A stretch of 64,000 bases of DNA from Lunatimonas salinarum (GTDB lineage Bacteria; Bacteroidota; Bacteroidia; Cytophagales; Cyclobacteriaceae). The position numbers and the translations under genes were made by a program. The notes beneath the pieces were generated by a model. That model was not told where the DNA came from and did not search any database. It saw only the letters and a program-made list of their open reading frames with translations. Below are positions 26,032 through 35,633 of the stretch, one piece after another. The first letter of the stretch is position 1. Every line of letters starts with the position of its first letter. Location: assembly GCF_017811155.1 (NCBI RefSeq), contig NZ_JACVCV010000003.1, positions 186,001 to 250,000 of the forward strand. Reading direction: 5' to 3'.

Positions 26032-26750
26032 AATACCTACTTATTCTCTGTATCTGTTCGTTCAGTTACCACACATCCCTTGCGCAGCGGGAAGATGCGG
26101 GCAATTACGACTATGACCGAGAAGTATTATTCGGCATCAATAAAAACACCAATGGCGGCCTAATTGGAGGCATAAGCCTCAAAATAGGAAGCAGCATAGA
26201 CGACAACCTTTTTCAGTTTTTCCAATTGGAATTGGCCAATGTGAAAAACCCCAAGGAAGTCAGATATAGCACTGCGTTGGGTAATAGCTTCATTTTTGGA
26301 AAATCCAATTACCTGTATGCCATCAGGCCACAGTACGGGAGAGAAATCATCATGTTTAAGAAAGCGCCCCACCAGGGTGTGCAGGTTTCCGCACTGGCCG
26401 CGGTTGGTCCTACCTTAGGTCTTGTGGCCCCCTACTATATCGAGGTCTATCAAAGCCGGACAGAAACCATTCGGCAACAATACAGCCCGGAACTACACCA
26501 AAGTAGATTTGACGTATTGGGGCCTGGCAGGCTATTCGAAGGTATAGGCGAATCAGAATTGGCCTTTGGCGCACATGCGAAGGCCGCATTGGCATTTGAA
26601 TTTGGGTTTTTCAAGTCAAATGTTACCGGCTTGGAACTTGGCTACCTCCTGGAAGGTTTTAACAAAGAAATCGTGTTGATGCCAACTACGGAAAACCGCC
26701 AAATTTTCCAATCCGTTTATTTTACCTTATACTATGGGTTCAGAAGATAA
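26028..26750 (+). CDS. Secreted/outer-membrane beta-barrel-like hypothetical protein
   Basis: The 240-residue protein has a signal peptide (MKYLLILCICSFSYHTSLAQ). The mature part alternates polar and aromatic residues as in small outer-membrane barrels (SLKIGSSIDDNLFQFFQLEL) and ends with YFTLYYGFRR, a terminal aromatic/basic strand typical of barrel proteins. No enzyme motif is seen. It is preceded by two short coupled reading frames and followed, 58 bp later, by lipA, which has its own promoter. The function is unknown. Confidence 0.75.
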   Translation: MKYLLILCICSFSYHTSLAQREDAGNYDYDREVLFGINKNTNGGLIGGISLKIGSSIDDNLFQFFQLELANVKNPKEVRYSTALGNSFIFGKSNYLYAIRPQYGREIIMFKKAPHQGVQVSALAAVGPTLGLVAPYYIEVYQSRTETIRQQYSPELHQSRFDVLGPGRLFEGIGESELAFGAHAKAALAFEFGFFKSNVTGLELGYLLEGFNKEIVLMPTTENRQIFQSVYFTLYYGFRR

Positions 26751-26757
26751 TATCCGG

Positions 26758-26788
26758 TTGGCAGGCCCTGCATTTATCTTTACCTTTG
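26758..26788 (+). promoter_or_regulatory. lipA promoter
   Basis: TTG (26758-26760), 20 bp, TACCTTTG (26781-26788) match the Bacteroidota promoter consensus, 20 bp before the lipA ATG at 26809. Confidence 0.7.
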
Positions 26789-26808
26789 TACCTGACTTCA
26801 TTTAAACT

Positions 26809-27687
26809 ATGATCGAATTACCCGTTATTTCTGAGGAACAGACCAAGCGAAAGAAACCCGATTGGCTAAGGGTAAAACTGCCGGTGGGTAGAGAATACGC
26901 CAACGTAAGAAAATTAGTAGATCAGCATAAGCTTCACACCATCTGCGAAAGTGGAAATTGTCCCAATATGGGAGAATGTTGGGGTGCAGGTACTGCTACT
27001 TTTATGATTTTAGGGAATGTATGTACCCGTTCATGTTCCTTCTGTGCAGTAGCTACAGGAAGGCCCCCTGAATACGATACCGATGAGCCCCGAAGGGTCG
27101 CCGAAGCAATCCAACTGATGAAAGTAAAGCATGCAGTGATCACTTCGGTAAACAGGGACGAACTAAAGGATAGAGGAGCCGAAATATGGTATCAAACAGT
27201 AGTGGAAACCAAGAGGTTATCTCCGAACACCACTATAGAAACACTCATTCCTGACGTAAAATCCAACTGGGATGCACTGATCAGAATGATCGAAGCTGGA
27301 CAGGAGGTGGTCTCACACAATATGGAAACGGTGGAAAGGCTCTACCGAAGGGTTAGACCTCAAGCTAAGTATGGCCGATCACTGGAACAGATACGACGAA
27401 CCAAGGATTTTGGAAAACGCACAAAAACCGGCATCATGCTTGGGTTAGGCGAAAAAGTGGACGAAGTACACAAGGCTATGGATGACCTAGTTGCCCACGG
27501 ATGTGATATTTTGACACTCGGACAATACCTACAACCTACCAAAATGCATATTGAAGTAGCCGAGTTCATTCATCCAGACCAATTTGCAGCTTACCGGGAA
27601 GAAGGACTCAAGCGAGGCTTAAAATACGTGGAGTCGGGACCGCTAGTGAGATCCTCTTACCACGCCGAAAGGCACGTAAATATTTGA
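26809..27687 (+). CDS. lipA: Lipoyl synthase
   Basis: The 292-residue radical-SAM enzyme has both cluster motifs: the auxiliary cluster cysteines C46, C51 and C57 in [12 protein letters not shown], and the radical-SAM CX3CX2C cysteines C72, C76 and C79 in CTRSCSFC. The conserved C-terminal serine motif appears as [11 protein letters not shown]. It inserts two sulfur atoms into octanoyl groups on E2 and H proteins to make lipoate. The gene faces the operon for 2-oxoglutarate dehydrogenase, whose E2 is a lipoylated target. Confidence 0.97.
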   Translation: MIELPVISEEQTKRKKPDWLRVKLPVGREYANVRKLVDQHKLHTICESGNCPNMGECWGAGTATFMILGNVCTRSCSFCAVATGRPPEYDTDEPRRVAEAIQLMKVKHAVITSVNRDELKDRGAEIWYQTVVETKRLSPNTTIETLIPDVKSNWDALIRMIEAGQEVVSHNMETVERLYRRVRPQAKYGRSLEQIRRTKDFGKRTKTGIMLGLGEKVDEVHKAMDDLVAHGCDILTLGQYLQPTKMHIEVAEFIHPDQFAAYREEGLKRGLKYVESGPLVRSSYHAERHVNI

Positions 27688-27699
27688 GCTAAAAATAAA

Positions 27700-27735
27700 A
27701 AAGGTCTCCTGAGTTCGGAGACCTTTAATTTTTTT
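27700..27735. terminator. Bidirectional terminator between lipA and lpdA
   Basis: Perfect 10-bp stem AAAGGTCTCC / GGAGACCTTT with a 7-nt loop, A-run on the left and T-run on the right, between convergent stops at 27687 and 27748. Confidence 0.88.
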
Positions 27736-27747
27736 AAACTTGGACAC

Positions 27748-29145
27748 TTATATATGCAGGGCCCTGTCACCGGTAGCAGCCAAACAGGCTTCCCTAAACA
27801 CCTCCGTATAGGTTGGGTGAGCATGGGACATCCTCGCAATATCCTCAGCAGAAGCCCTAAACTCCATTGCCACCACCGCCTCGGCTATCATATCCGCTAC
27901 ACGTGGTCCGATCATATGCACTCCCAGAATTTCATCCGTTTTGGCATCCGCAAGTACCTTTACCAATCCATCCACATCTCCAGATGCCCTGGCTCGTCCG
28001 GATGCCATAAAAGGAAACTTACCTGTCTTGAAGGTGATCCCTTTTTCTCTAAGCTGCTCTTCAGTGTATCCCACTCCCGCAACCTCAGGCCAAGTATACA
28101 CTACATTGGGAATGAGCAAATAATTGATATGGGGCTTTTGCCCCACCAATTGCTCCACTACAAACACGCCTTCTTCCTCTGCCTTGTGTGCCAACATGGC
28201 ACCTTTTACCACGTCCCCTATTGCATAAATGGAATCTACGCTGGTTTTTAAGTGTTCATCGACCTCAATTTGCCCCCTATCATTGATCTTCACGCCCGCA
28301 GCTTCGGTATTCAACCCCTCTGTGTAAGGCTTCCTCCCAATTGAAACGAGCACATAGTCACCTTGCAACGAAATTTGCTCGCCCTTCGCATTGTCTGCCT
28401 TCACGGTGACTTCGTCGCCGTTTCGCTCCACGGCAGTCACTTTGTGCTTTAAATAAAATTCGATTCCAAGCTTCTTTAAAGACTTTTGAAGCTCTTTCCC
28501 CATCGTCCGATCCATGGTTGGAATCAACGAGTCCATAAATTCCACAACGGATACTTTTGCACCAACCCTTGCAAAAACAGACCCCAATTCGAGCCCGATT
28601 ACACCCCCACCGATCACGATCAGGTGCTTTGGAACGCTGGTTAGGTTTAAGATTTCGGTAGAAGTAATAATCCGTTCCTTATCCAACTTGATAAATGGCA
28701 GCCCTGCCGGTTTGGAACCCGTGGCAATAAGGATATGCTTAGCTGTAATATCCTGAGAAGTCCCATCGCTCTTGGTAACCTTCACTGTAGTTTTGTTCAC
28801 AAATGATCCGACACCTTGATGCACATCGATTTTATTCTTCTTCATCAGGTATTGGATGCCGTCCACATTTTGTTTCACCACTTCTGACTTTCGGTTGATC
28901 ATCTGCGGCATATTTACCTTTAGATCTTTAAGATCAATCCCATGTGACGTAAAGGCATGAGCGGCGTTATGATAATGCTCAGAAGAGTCCAAAAGTGCTT
29001 TGGAGGGAATACAGCCCACATTTAAGCAGGTACCACCAAGCGTAGGATACTTTTCCACAATCGCTGTTTTTAAACCAAGCTGAGCGGCTCGGATTGCGGC
29101 AACATACCCTCCTGGTCCTGAACCAATTACTATAAGGTCGTACAT
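27748..29145 (-). CDS. lpdA: Dihydrolipoyl dehydrogenase (E3)
   Basis: The 465-residue flavoprotein has the FAD motif IGSGPGGYVAAIRAA, the redox disulfide C40/C45 in GGTCLNVGCIPSK, the NAD-binding GGGVIGLELGSVFARVG, the second FAD segment YAIGDVV and the active-site base HAHPTYTE near the C terminus. It reoxidises dihydrolipoyl groups of 2-oxoacid dehydrogenase complexes. It is the third gene of the sucA-sucB-lpdA unit, 103 bp after sucB, and probably also serves other lipoylated complexes. Confidence 0.96.
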   Translation of the reverse strand: MYDLIVIGSGPGGYVAAIRAAQLGLKTAIVEKYPTLGGTCLNVGCIPSKALLDSSEHYHNAAHAFTSHGIDLKDLKVNMPQMINRKSEVVKQNVDGIQYLMKKNKIDVHQGVGSFVNKTTVKVTKSDGTSQDITAKHILIATGSKPAGLPFIKLDKERIITSTEILNLTSVPKHLIVIGGGVIGLELGSVFARVGAKVSVVEFMDSLIPTMDRTMGKELQKSLKKLGIEFYLKHKVTAVERNGDEVTVKADNAKGEQISLQGDYVLVSIGRKPYTEGLNTEAAGVKINDRGQIEVDEHLKTSVDSIYAIGDVVKGAMLAHKAEEEGVFVVEQLVGQKPHINYLLIPNVVYTWPEVAGVGYTEEQLREKGITFKTGKFPFMASGRARASGDVDGLVKVLADAKTDEILGVHMIGPRVADMIAEAVVAMEFRASAEDIARMSHAHPTYTEVFREACLAATGDRALHI

Positions 29146-29248
29146 ATTTACTCGTTTTAATCCCTTTCCTTCTGCTACGAAGAGAGATAGTGAATGAATG
29201 AAAAAAAACCTTCAAAGCCAACGGCTCGAATGGCATTAAATAGCTCCC

Positions 29249-30787
29249 TTACACACCGATCAGCAAGCGGGTCGGATCTTCTAGAAGCTGCTTTACGCGT
29301 ACCAAGAAACTCACCGACTCTCGCCCATCGATGATACGGTGGTCGTAAGATAACGCCAAATACATCATGGGCAATATCTTCACCTCACCATTTACTGCCA
29401 TCGGCCGCTCCACAATATTGTGCATTCCCAAAATGGCCGATTGTGGGGCATTGATAATCGGTGTCGACATCATGGATCCGAATATACCGCCATTAGTTAG
29501 CGTAAATGTTCCCCCTGTCATCTCGTCGATGGTCAGCTTTCCGTCTCTGGCCTTAACGGCGAGACGCACCACTTCCTGCTCGATTTCAGCGAAAGACATT
29601 TTCTCCGCATTTCGAATGACGGGAACCACAAGACCCTTGGGAGAAGATACCGCAATGCTCACGTCACAAAAGTCGTGATAGATAATTTCATTTCCGTCAA
29701 TCTGCGCATTGACCGCCGGCCATTCTTGCAAGGCCATACAGGCTGCCTTCGTAAAAAAGGACATAAAGCCCAGATTAACGTTGTATTTATCTTTAAACAG
29801 ATCTTTATATTGCTTCCTTAAATCCATTATTGGCTTCATGTTTACCTCGTTAAAGGTGGTCAACATGGCCGTCTCGTTCTTGGCTGCGACCAAGCGCTTG
29901 GATATGGTCCTGCGCAAGGAAGACATTTTCTCCCTTCGCATATTTCGATCGCCTTCTACTACCGGGCTAGCAGACTTGGATTCAACAGGTGCGGAGCCAG
30001 CTGCTGCCTTTGCCGGCGCGATGGCTGCCTTTTGCGCACTTTCAGCATCTTCCTTCGTAATTCGACCGTCTTTACCGGTTCCCTTTACCGATGAGGCCTC
30101 TATACCCTTTTCGGCCAAAATCTTTGCCGCCGCAGGGGATGCATGTCCTGTCGCATAGCTTTCCTTACCTGCAACTTCACTGCGTTCCACACCCGGGGTA
30201 TTCATGAGAGTTCCCTTGCTATCCCCTACCCCTGAACTGGGCTCTCCGCTTTCCACTATTTGACAGATCAGACCACCTATTTCCAACGTATCGCCTTCCT
30301 TTGCCACATGACGCAATATGCCGGATGCCTCTGCAGGCAATTCAAACGTGGCCTTGTCTGAGTCTACCTCTGCGATAATCTCATCAAGCTCCACATACTC
30401 CCCGTCGCCTTTCAGCCAAGTTGCCAATGTAACCTCTGTGATAGACTCACCTACCGTAGGCACCACCATATCCTTTACTTCGCCACTTCCTGTCTTTTTA
30501 GTCTCTGCCGATGTTTCAGCGGGCCCTTCCGGAGTCGATGGAGCCTGCGAACCTTCTGTGTCAATCTCACATATTACCGCTCCGATTTCCAAGGTGTCAC
30601 CTTCTTGTCCTTTGATTTTAAGGACGCCAGCAGCCTCAGCGGCCAGTTCAAAAGTCGCTTTATCGGACTCTAGTTCGCAAATCACCTCGTCCATTTCTAC
30701 ATAGTCGCCATCATTTTTAAACCACTGGCCTATGGTTACTTCGGTAATGGATTCCCCAACAGCGGGAACCTTGATTGCTATACTCAT
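29249..30787 (-). CDS. sucB: 2-oxoglutarate dehydrogenase E2, dihydrolipoyl succinyltransferase with two lipoyl domains
   Basis: The 512-residue protein has two tandem lipoyl domains, each with the modified lysine in SDKATFEL (K43 and K145). A peripheral-subunit-binding segment near [14 protein letters not shown] follows, then the catalytic domain with [11 protein letters not shown] containing the active histidine. Many bacterial 2-oxoglutarate E2 proteins have a single lipoyl domain, so two is notable. It transfers succinyl groups to CoA in the TCA cycle. The adjacent sucA gene identifies it as the 2-oxoglutarate rather than the pyruvate enzyme. Confidence 0.94.
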   Translation of the reverse strand: MSIAIKVPAVGESITEVTIGQWFKNDGDYVEMDEVICELESDKATFELAAEAAGVLKIKGQEGDTLEIGAVICEIDTEGSQAPSTPEGPAETSAETKKTGSGEVKDMVVPTVGESITEVTLATWLKGDGEYVELDEIIAEVDSDKATFELPAEASGILRHVAKEGDTLEIGGLICQIVESGEPSSGVGDSKGTLMNTPGVERSEVAGKESYATGHASPAAAKILAEKGIEASSVKGTGKDGRITKEDAESAQKAAIAPAKAAAGSAPVESKSASPVVEGDRNMRREKMSSLRRTISKRLVAAKNETAMLTTFNEVNMKPIMDLRKQYKDLFKDKYNVNLGFMSFFTKAACMALQEWPAVNAQIDGNEIIYHDFCDVSIAVSSPKGLVVPVIRNAEKMSFAEIEQEVVRLAVKARDGKLTIDEMTGGTFTLTNGGIFGSMMSTPIINAPQSAILGMHNIVERPMAVNGEVKILPMMYLALSYDHRIIDGRESVSFLVRVKQLLEDPTRLLIGV

Positions 30788-30873
30788 GTGGTCTTCGCTT
30801 TAATTTAGAGCTACCAAAAGCTCGATCGTTTCTTTATATTAAACTAATTGAAAACTTAGATTACTGCCGATTT

Positions 30874-33672
30874 TCACGGAATATATAAAGCCTTCTCCAG
30901 AATCTGCCTTTGTTCTTCCTGGTGCACCTTGTTAAATCCGGTAGCGGGAGATGCGCTCGCCTTTCGCGCCACGACATTCATCGAAGGAAGATCCCTGAAA
31001 AGATTCCGAACCATATAAGCCCAATACCCCATATTTTCTGGTTCCTCCTGTACCCAGTAAATTTCAGCATCTCCAAACGCTTTCAATGCCTCCATTATCT
31101 GGTTTTTTGGTAGCGGGTGTAGCTGCTCCACACGTATGATTGCCACATTTTTGATCTTCTCCTTTTCCCTCAGTTCGTCCAGTTCGTAGTATATCTTACC
31201 GGAACATAAGACCACCCGGCGTACTTGCTTAGGATCTACCGTAGTATCCAGGATGGTTTCCTTAAACCTTCCGGAAGTAAATTCCTCCATCGGAGAAAAC
31301 ACCTTCGGATGTCTGAGCAAAGATTTAGGAGACATGACGATGCAGGGCTTTCGAAATTCCCAAGTCATCTGCCGCCTCAACATGTGAAAAAAGTTGGATG
31401 GCTCCGTAATATTGGCTACTACCACGTTATTTTCAGCTGCCAATTGCAAGAAACGCTCCGGACGGGCATTGGAATGCTCTGGGCCTTGCCCTTCATATCC
31501 GTGGGGAAGCAACATCACCAGCCCATTCATTTTTTGCCATTTAGACTCGCCGGAAGTGATAAATTGATCAATCATGGTCTGGGCACCGTTGGCGAAATCC
31601 CCAAATTGGGCCTCCCAAATTGTCAATGCATTTGGATTAGCCATCGCATACCCGTATTCAAAACCCAATACAGCATACTCTGACAACAGGGAATTATAAA
31701 TATAAAACTTACCTCGACTATCCTTGAGCTCCTTTAGTGAATTGTAGGGTTTGTTCGTCACAGCATCATGAATAACCGCATGCCGATGCGAAAAGGTACC
31801 CCGCTGACAATCCTGACCAGTGATACGCACCGTTTTACCCTCCAAAAGCAAGGAACCATAAGCCAACAGTTCCGCTGCCGCCCAATTGAGAGACTTTGTC
31901 TTAAAAAACATCTCTTTTCGCTGCTTTACCTGAGCCTCGATTTGCTTAATGGGCTTGAATCCTTTTGGGATAACCGTGAGTGCATCCGCAACTTTCTTAA
32001 TAGCCTCCTCTGAAATGCCCGTTGCAGGTGAAGCTTCAAAATCAGCTGCGGTGGCCCTTCTCAACTCCGACCATGCCTTCTCAAAAGCCGAATAGGTATA
32101 GGGAAGTGGCTTTTCCTTGACCATGTTCAGCCTATCTTGAAGCAATTGACGGAACTCCTGATCCATCTGCTTTGCAAGCTGTGCATCCACCGCTCCTTTT
32201 TCGAGCAATTTCTTGTTGTATATCTCTCTCGGATTGGGATGCTTGGAAATCACATTGTACAATTCGGGTTGGGTAAACTTCGGTTCATCCGATTCGTTGT
32301 GCCCATGTCGTCGGTAGCATACCATATCGACAAAAATATCCCTGTTGTATTTTTGCCGAAACTCCACCGCGAGTCTCGCCGCAAATACCACTGCCTCTGG
32401 ATCATCCCCATTTACGTGAATGACCGGAGCATCGATAATCTTTGCGACATCTGTACAATATATGGAACTTCTTGCGTCGTCAAAATCCGTTGTAAAACCG
32501 ACTTGATTGTTGATCACGAAATGGATCGTGCCTCCAGTGTAATATCCCTTTAGTCCGGACATTTGCGTGACCTCATACACAATGCCCTGCCCGGCAACAG
32601 CAGCATCTCCATGGATCAACACAGGAATCATCTTGTCGGCATCTCCATTGTACTGATGATCGATTTTAGCCCTCACAAAGCCTTCTACAACTGGATTTAC
32701 TGCTTCCAAATGCGAAGGGTTAGGTGCCAACTTCAATATCATCAGCTTATCAGAAGTGGTAGGAACCTCACTGGAAAATCCCATGTGATATTTTACATCC
32801 CCATCTCCCATAGTCAGGTCAGGCTTTGCGGTACCTTCAAACTCAGAAAATATCTGCTCATAGGTCTTCCCCATGATATTGGCCAAAACATTTAATCTAC
32901 CGCGATGGGCCATGCCTATCATCACTTCCTCCACACCCATTTCCGCGCCTTTGTTGATCATGGCATCCAGAAATGGAATCGTACTCTCGCCTCCTTCTAG
33001 TGAAAAGCGCTTCTGTCCAAGGTATTTGGTATGTAAAAAATTCTCAAACACCACCGCCTCGTTCAACTTGGCCAAAATCCGCTTCTTCTCCTCAATAGGT
33101 GGATTAAACTCCAGCGCCTCCTTTTCAATCTTGAGCCTGAACCAATCCAAAATTTCCGGATCCCGAATATACATGTATTCAAAACCCATGCTACCTTCAT
33201 AGATCGTCTTGAGGGACTCGATAATCTTACTAAGCTTTGCATTGCCTATTCCGATTTCATTACCCGCCTGGAACTCCTTATCTAAATCCGAAGTATCCAA
33301 GCCAAAATCATCCAAGTCCAAAAGCGCTCTTCGATCCCTACGCTCCCGGACAGGGTTGGTTTTAGACCGAAGGTGACCCCTGGAACGGTAGGCATGAATA
33401 AATGCCCTAACCTTAATTTCCTTGGGTAGCTCCTCCATATCCATGATGGAACCCTTCGTCGCTAGATTTCCATTTACCGCAGTCTTTGAGGTCATTGAGG
33501 AAACTTCAGCCCCCCCCTCTTCGTCTTCACCATACTTCGTAATGGCAAAATCAAATCCATCAAAAAAAGCCTTCCAACTTGGATCAATTGCGTCTGGGTT
33601 CTTCTTGTAGCTATCATATAGTTCATCTATATAGGCTACATGTGCATTGGAGATATATGAATATTTATCCAT
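30874..33672 (-). CDS. sucA: 2-oxoglutarate dehydrogenase E1
   Basis: The 932-residue product matches E1o in length and order: an N-terminal segment (NAHVAYIDELYDSYKKNP), the ThDP/Mg2+ region IHGDAAVAGQGIVYE and FTTDFDDARSS, CYRRHGHNESDEP, the transketolase-like core with EAQFGDFANGAQ, and LPHGYEGQGPEHSNARPERF. It decarboxylates 2-oxoglutarate and hands the succinyl group to SucB. The gene opens the operon. A -7 box CAAAGCTA (minus-strand TAGCTTTG, 33694-33701) lies 22 bp before the ATG. Confidence 0.97.
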   Translation of the reverse strand: MDKYSYISNAHVAYIDELYDSYKKNPDAIDPSWKAFFDGFDFAITKYGEDEEGGAEVSSMTSKTAVNGNLATKGSIMDMEELPKEIKVRAFIHAYRSRGHLRSKTNPVRERRDRRALLDLDDFGLDTSDLDKEFQAGNEIGIGNAKLSKIIESLKTIYEGSMGFEYMYIRDPEILDWFRLKIEKEALEFNPPIEEKKRILAKLNEAVVFENFLHTKYLGQKRFSLEGGESTIPFLDAMINKGAEMGVEEVMIGMAHRGRLNVLANIMGKTYEQIFSEFEGTAKPDLTMGDGDVKYHMGFSSEVPTTSDKLMILKLAPNPSHLEAVNPVVEGFVRAKIDHQYNGDADKMIPVLIHGDAAVAGQGIVYEVTQMSGLKGYYTGGTIHFVINNQVGFTTDFDDARSSIYCTDVAKIIDAPVIHVNGDDPEAVVFAARLAVEFRQKYNRDIFVDMVCYRRHGHNESDEPKFTQPELYNVISKHPNPREIYNKKLLEKGAVDAQLAKQMDQEFRQLLQDRLNMVKEKPLPYTYSAFEKAWSELRRATAADFEASPATGISEEAIKKVADALTVIPKGFKPIKQIEAQVKQRKEMFFKTKSLNWAAAELLAYGSLLLEGKTVRITGQDCQRGTFSHRHAVIHDAVTNKPYNSLKELKDSRGKFYIYNSLLSEYAVLGFEYGYAMANPNALTIWEAQFGDFANGAQTMIDQFITSGESKWQKMNGLVMLLPHGYEGQGPEHSNARPERFLQLAAENNVVVANITEPSNFFHMLRRQMTWEFRKPCIVMSPKSLLRHPKVFSPMEEFTSGRFKETILDTTVDPKQVRRVVLCSGKIYYELDELREKEKIKNVAIIRVEQLHPLPKNQIMEALKAFGDAEIYWVQEEPENMGYWAYMVRNLFRDLPSMNVVARKASASPATGFNKVHQEEQRQILEKALYIP

Positions 33673-33693
33673 TGTTTGTTAATTTCAGCTTCA

Positions 33694-33701
33694 CAAAGCT
33701 A
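33694..33701 (-). promoter_or_regulatory. Probable -7 box of the sucA-sucB-lpdA operon
   Basis: The minus-strand TAGCTTTG fits TAnnTTTG and lies 22 bp upstream of the sucA ATG. The -33 region is only A/T-rich. The 240 bp between sucA and the epimerase gene hold nothing else I can name except a 9-bp stem GATACTTGG/CCAAGTATC at 33844-33875. Confidence 0.45.
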
Positions 33702-33914
33702 TATAAATTTGCATTTCTTTAAAAACCGCTTATGCGAATACACGCATTTTATTGATAATCAATCTTATCAGAATTAGCGTTCCGATGATTATTCTGTTTT
33801 ACCACATAATTCATTGATTTTGATCAGGGATGCTGCAATATGAGATACTTGGTTTGGTAAACGATGCCAAGTATCATCTGCTTTTTAGCGCATAAACAAT
33901 GAAAATTTTTAGAT

Positions 33915-34727
33915 TCATCGCAAATAGGGAAAGCTAAGTGGATTTGGATATTCAAAACGAAACCCAGAAACCATTATTTTCTGTGGCGAAATTTCCTTCC
34001 ACGATTCATCCGGTGGGGCATAGCTTGCCGGCGGATCAAACCCCAACGAAGCTGCATTGGATTCATAAACAGCTGATTTCACCGGATGTTCTGGTGCCAC
34101 CACATTAAAAACCTCCCCCCAAAGCCCCTTGCTAATCACCCATTCAACCGCCCTGACTGCATCAAATCGATAAACGTAATTTGCTGGCGCATGTCCAACT
34201 ACTCCTGATTTTCCAGAAAAATACCTGCCGGGAACCCGATTATCCCCTAACAGCCCTCCAAACCGAATAATGGTAAGCTGGTCTCCCCATTGCTTTCGTA
34301 GGATCTGTTCGGCATGAAACAAGGCAGGATTGGCAGTCGTGCTTTCCGTCAGTGGATCCTCCTCCATGGCCACCTGATTCCGATTAGGGTAAACCGACGT
34401 AGCACTTACGTAGATTACCCGCTTTGTATCGCCTTGTTTGGCTAATATATTCACGTGCTTAATCTGATCAATATGAAAAGAATCGGGTTTGGTACGCCTG
34501 GATGGAGGAATGTTTATATAAAGGATATCCGTATCAAAAAGTCTCTCATAGCCCTCACCTTTCGGCTCTGGACCAAGTTCAAAGAGACAGGCATCAACAC
34601 CTCTATTACGAAATTCCAACCATTTTTCTCTATTGGTGGTGGAGCCGATCACAGCATGCCCGTTCTTACGAAGAGACATGTAAAGGGGTTCACCAATCCA
34701 ACCAAGTCCCAATATACTAATGTCCAT
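33915..34727 (-). CDS. NAD(P)-binding epimerase-like (extended SDR-type) protein
   Basis: The 270-residue protein opens with ILGLGWIGEPLYMSL, a glycine-rich Rossmann motif, and later shows VIYVSATSVYPNR, where S and Y lie at the positions of the SDR catalytic site but without a classical YxxxK. The layout matches the YeeZ-like group of NAD-dependent epimerases. No substrate can be assigned. It lies downstream of the hydroxylase gene on the same strand, separated by a strong terminator, so it likely has its own promoter. Confidence 0.78.
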   Translation of the reverse strand: MDISILGLGWIGEPLYMSLRKNGHAVIGSTTNREKWLEFRNRGVDACLFELGPEPKGEGYERLFDTDILYINIPPSRRTKPDSFHIDQIKHVNILAKQGDTKRVIYVSATSVYPNRNQVAMEEDPLTESTTANPALFHAEQILRKQWGDQLTIIRFGGLLGDNRVPGRYFSGKSGVVGHAPANYVYRFDAVRAVEWVISKGLWGEVFNVVAPEHPVKSAVYESNAASLGFDPPASYAPPDESWKEISPQKIMVSGFRFEYPNPLSFPYLR

Positions 34728-34810
34728 ATGTTGATAATTATGTGTATACGATCACATCCCATTCAAATCCCCCAAGCGACCGGTTCAAAAACTGAAGAAC
34801 CCACTAGCAG

Positions 34811-34855
34811 AAACCATAAAAAAAGGCTGAACGGGTCAGCCTTTTTTTATGGTTT
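34811..34855 (-). terminator. Terminator with a 20-bp perfect stem after the fatty acid hydroxylase-like gene
   Basis: Positions 34811-34830 and 34836-34855 are perfect reverse complements around a 5-nt loop, including AAAAAAAGGCTGA / TCAGCCTTTTTTT. The stem reaches into the last bases of the stop codon at 34854. It ends transcription of the hydroxylase gene on the minus strand. Confidence 0.85.
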
Positions 34856-35477
34856 ACTTCTTTGGCATGGTACCAAAAACATAATCCCAAATGGGTGTGC
34901 TTACACCAAACGCCACGTCAGGGTCTTTATAGTGGTGAATCGCATGATTTACCCAAAGGACTTTAAGGAAATTTTTGGGTGGTTGAAATGCGTGAACGAT
35001 ATAGTGAACCCCTAAATAGCCTGCATACCCTACCAAAAATCCCGGAAGGAAATAAAATGCGGATTCCCCCATGATAAAATCAAACACAAAATACAAAACC
35101 ACTGCGTACATAGCGGAAATAAACGGGGGCATAGCCAACCTATCCTTGTCCTTGGGATAGTCATGATGCACACCGTGCATCGAATATTGCATTTTATCCT
35201 TAAGATGGGTATCCGGTTCCATGTGGTACAAATACCTGTGCATGATGTATTCTACCAGTGTAAACGTGAGAAAGCCACCTATCAAGAGTAAAATCGCTCC
35301 CAAAAAGCTAATTTCCGTGGTCGTTACCCCCCAATAGAGCGAATAAATCCCCATCCCTATAAACATCGCTATCGGCACGCTGATATGCGTTCGGCTGATT
35401 TTTTCCAAAACGGGGTTGGCAAACATTCGTGCGGATCCATTGTTATCCGGTCTTTCCAATCTACCTATTTTCTTCAT
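34854..35477 (-). CDS. Fatty acid hydroxylase / sterol desaturase superfamily membrane protein
   Basis: I start at ATG 35477 (MKKIGRLERPDNNG), giving 207 residues; 12 more upstream are possible but unlikely. Four membrane helices flank histidine boxes typical of the di-iron hydroxylase superfamily: HRYLYH, HGVHHDYPKD, HYIVHAF and NHAIHHY. The protein resembles fatty acid 2-hydroxylases lacking the cytochrome b5 domain. In Bacteroidota such enzymes could hydroxylate acyl chains of sphingolipids or ornithine lipids, but this is inference. Confidence 0.85.
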   Translation of the reverse strand: MKKIGRLERPDNNGSARMFANPVLEKISRTHISVPIAMFIGMGIYSLYWGVTTTEISFLGAILLLIGGFLTFTLVEYIMHRYLYHMEPDTHLKDKMQYSMHGVHHDYPKDKDRLAMPPFISAMYAVVLYFVFDFIMGESAFYFLPGFLVGYAGYLGVHYIVHAFQPPKNFLKVLWVNHAIHHYKDPDVAFGVSTPIWDYVFGTMPKK

Positions 35478-35633
35478 CCTTTTGACAGTTTTTCCAAAAT
35501 AACCACTCACCACCCAACCAATGGACGGTTTCTCCTTTTATAATACTTTCTTTAACTTTTTTAAAGATGCAAATTAAACGTATTTGCTACCTAAAGTGGT
35601 TTCATTTTTCCGCGAAAATAAAAATGATATTTC

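Noticed and set aside
33844-33875. Nine-bp inverted repeat GATACTTGG/CCAAGTATC as a terminator
   Set aside because: No T run follows on the minus strand where the epimerase gene would need it; kept only as a note in the sucA leader entry.
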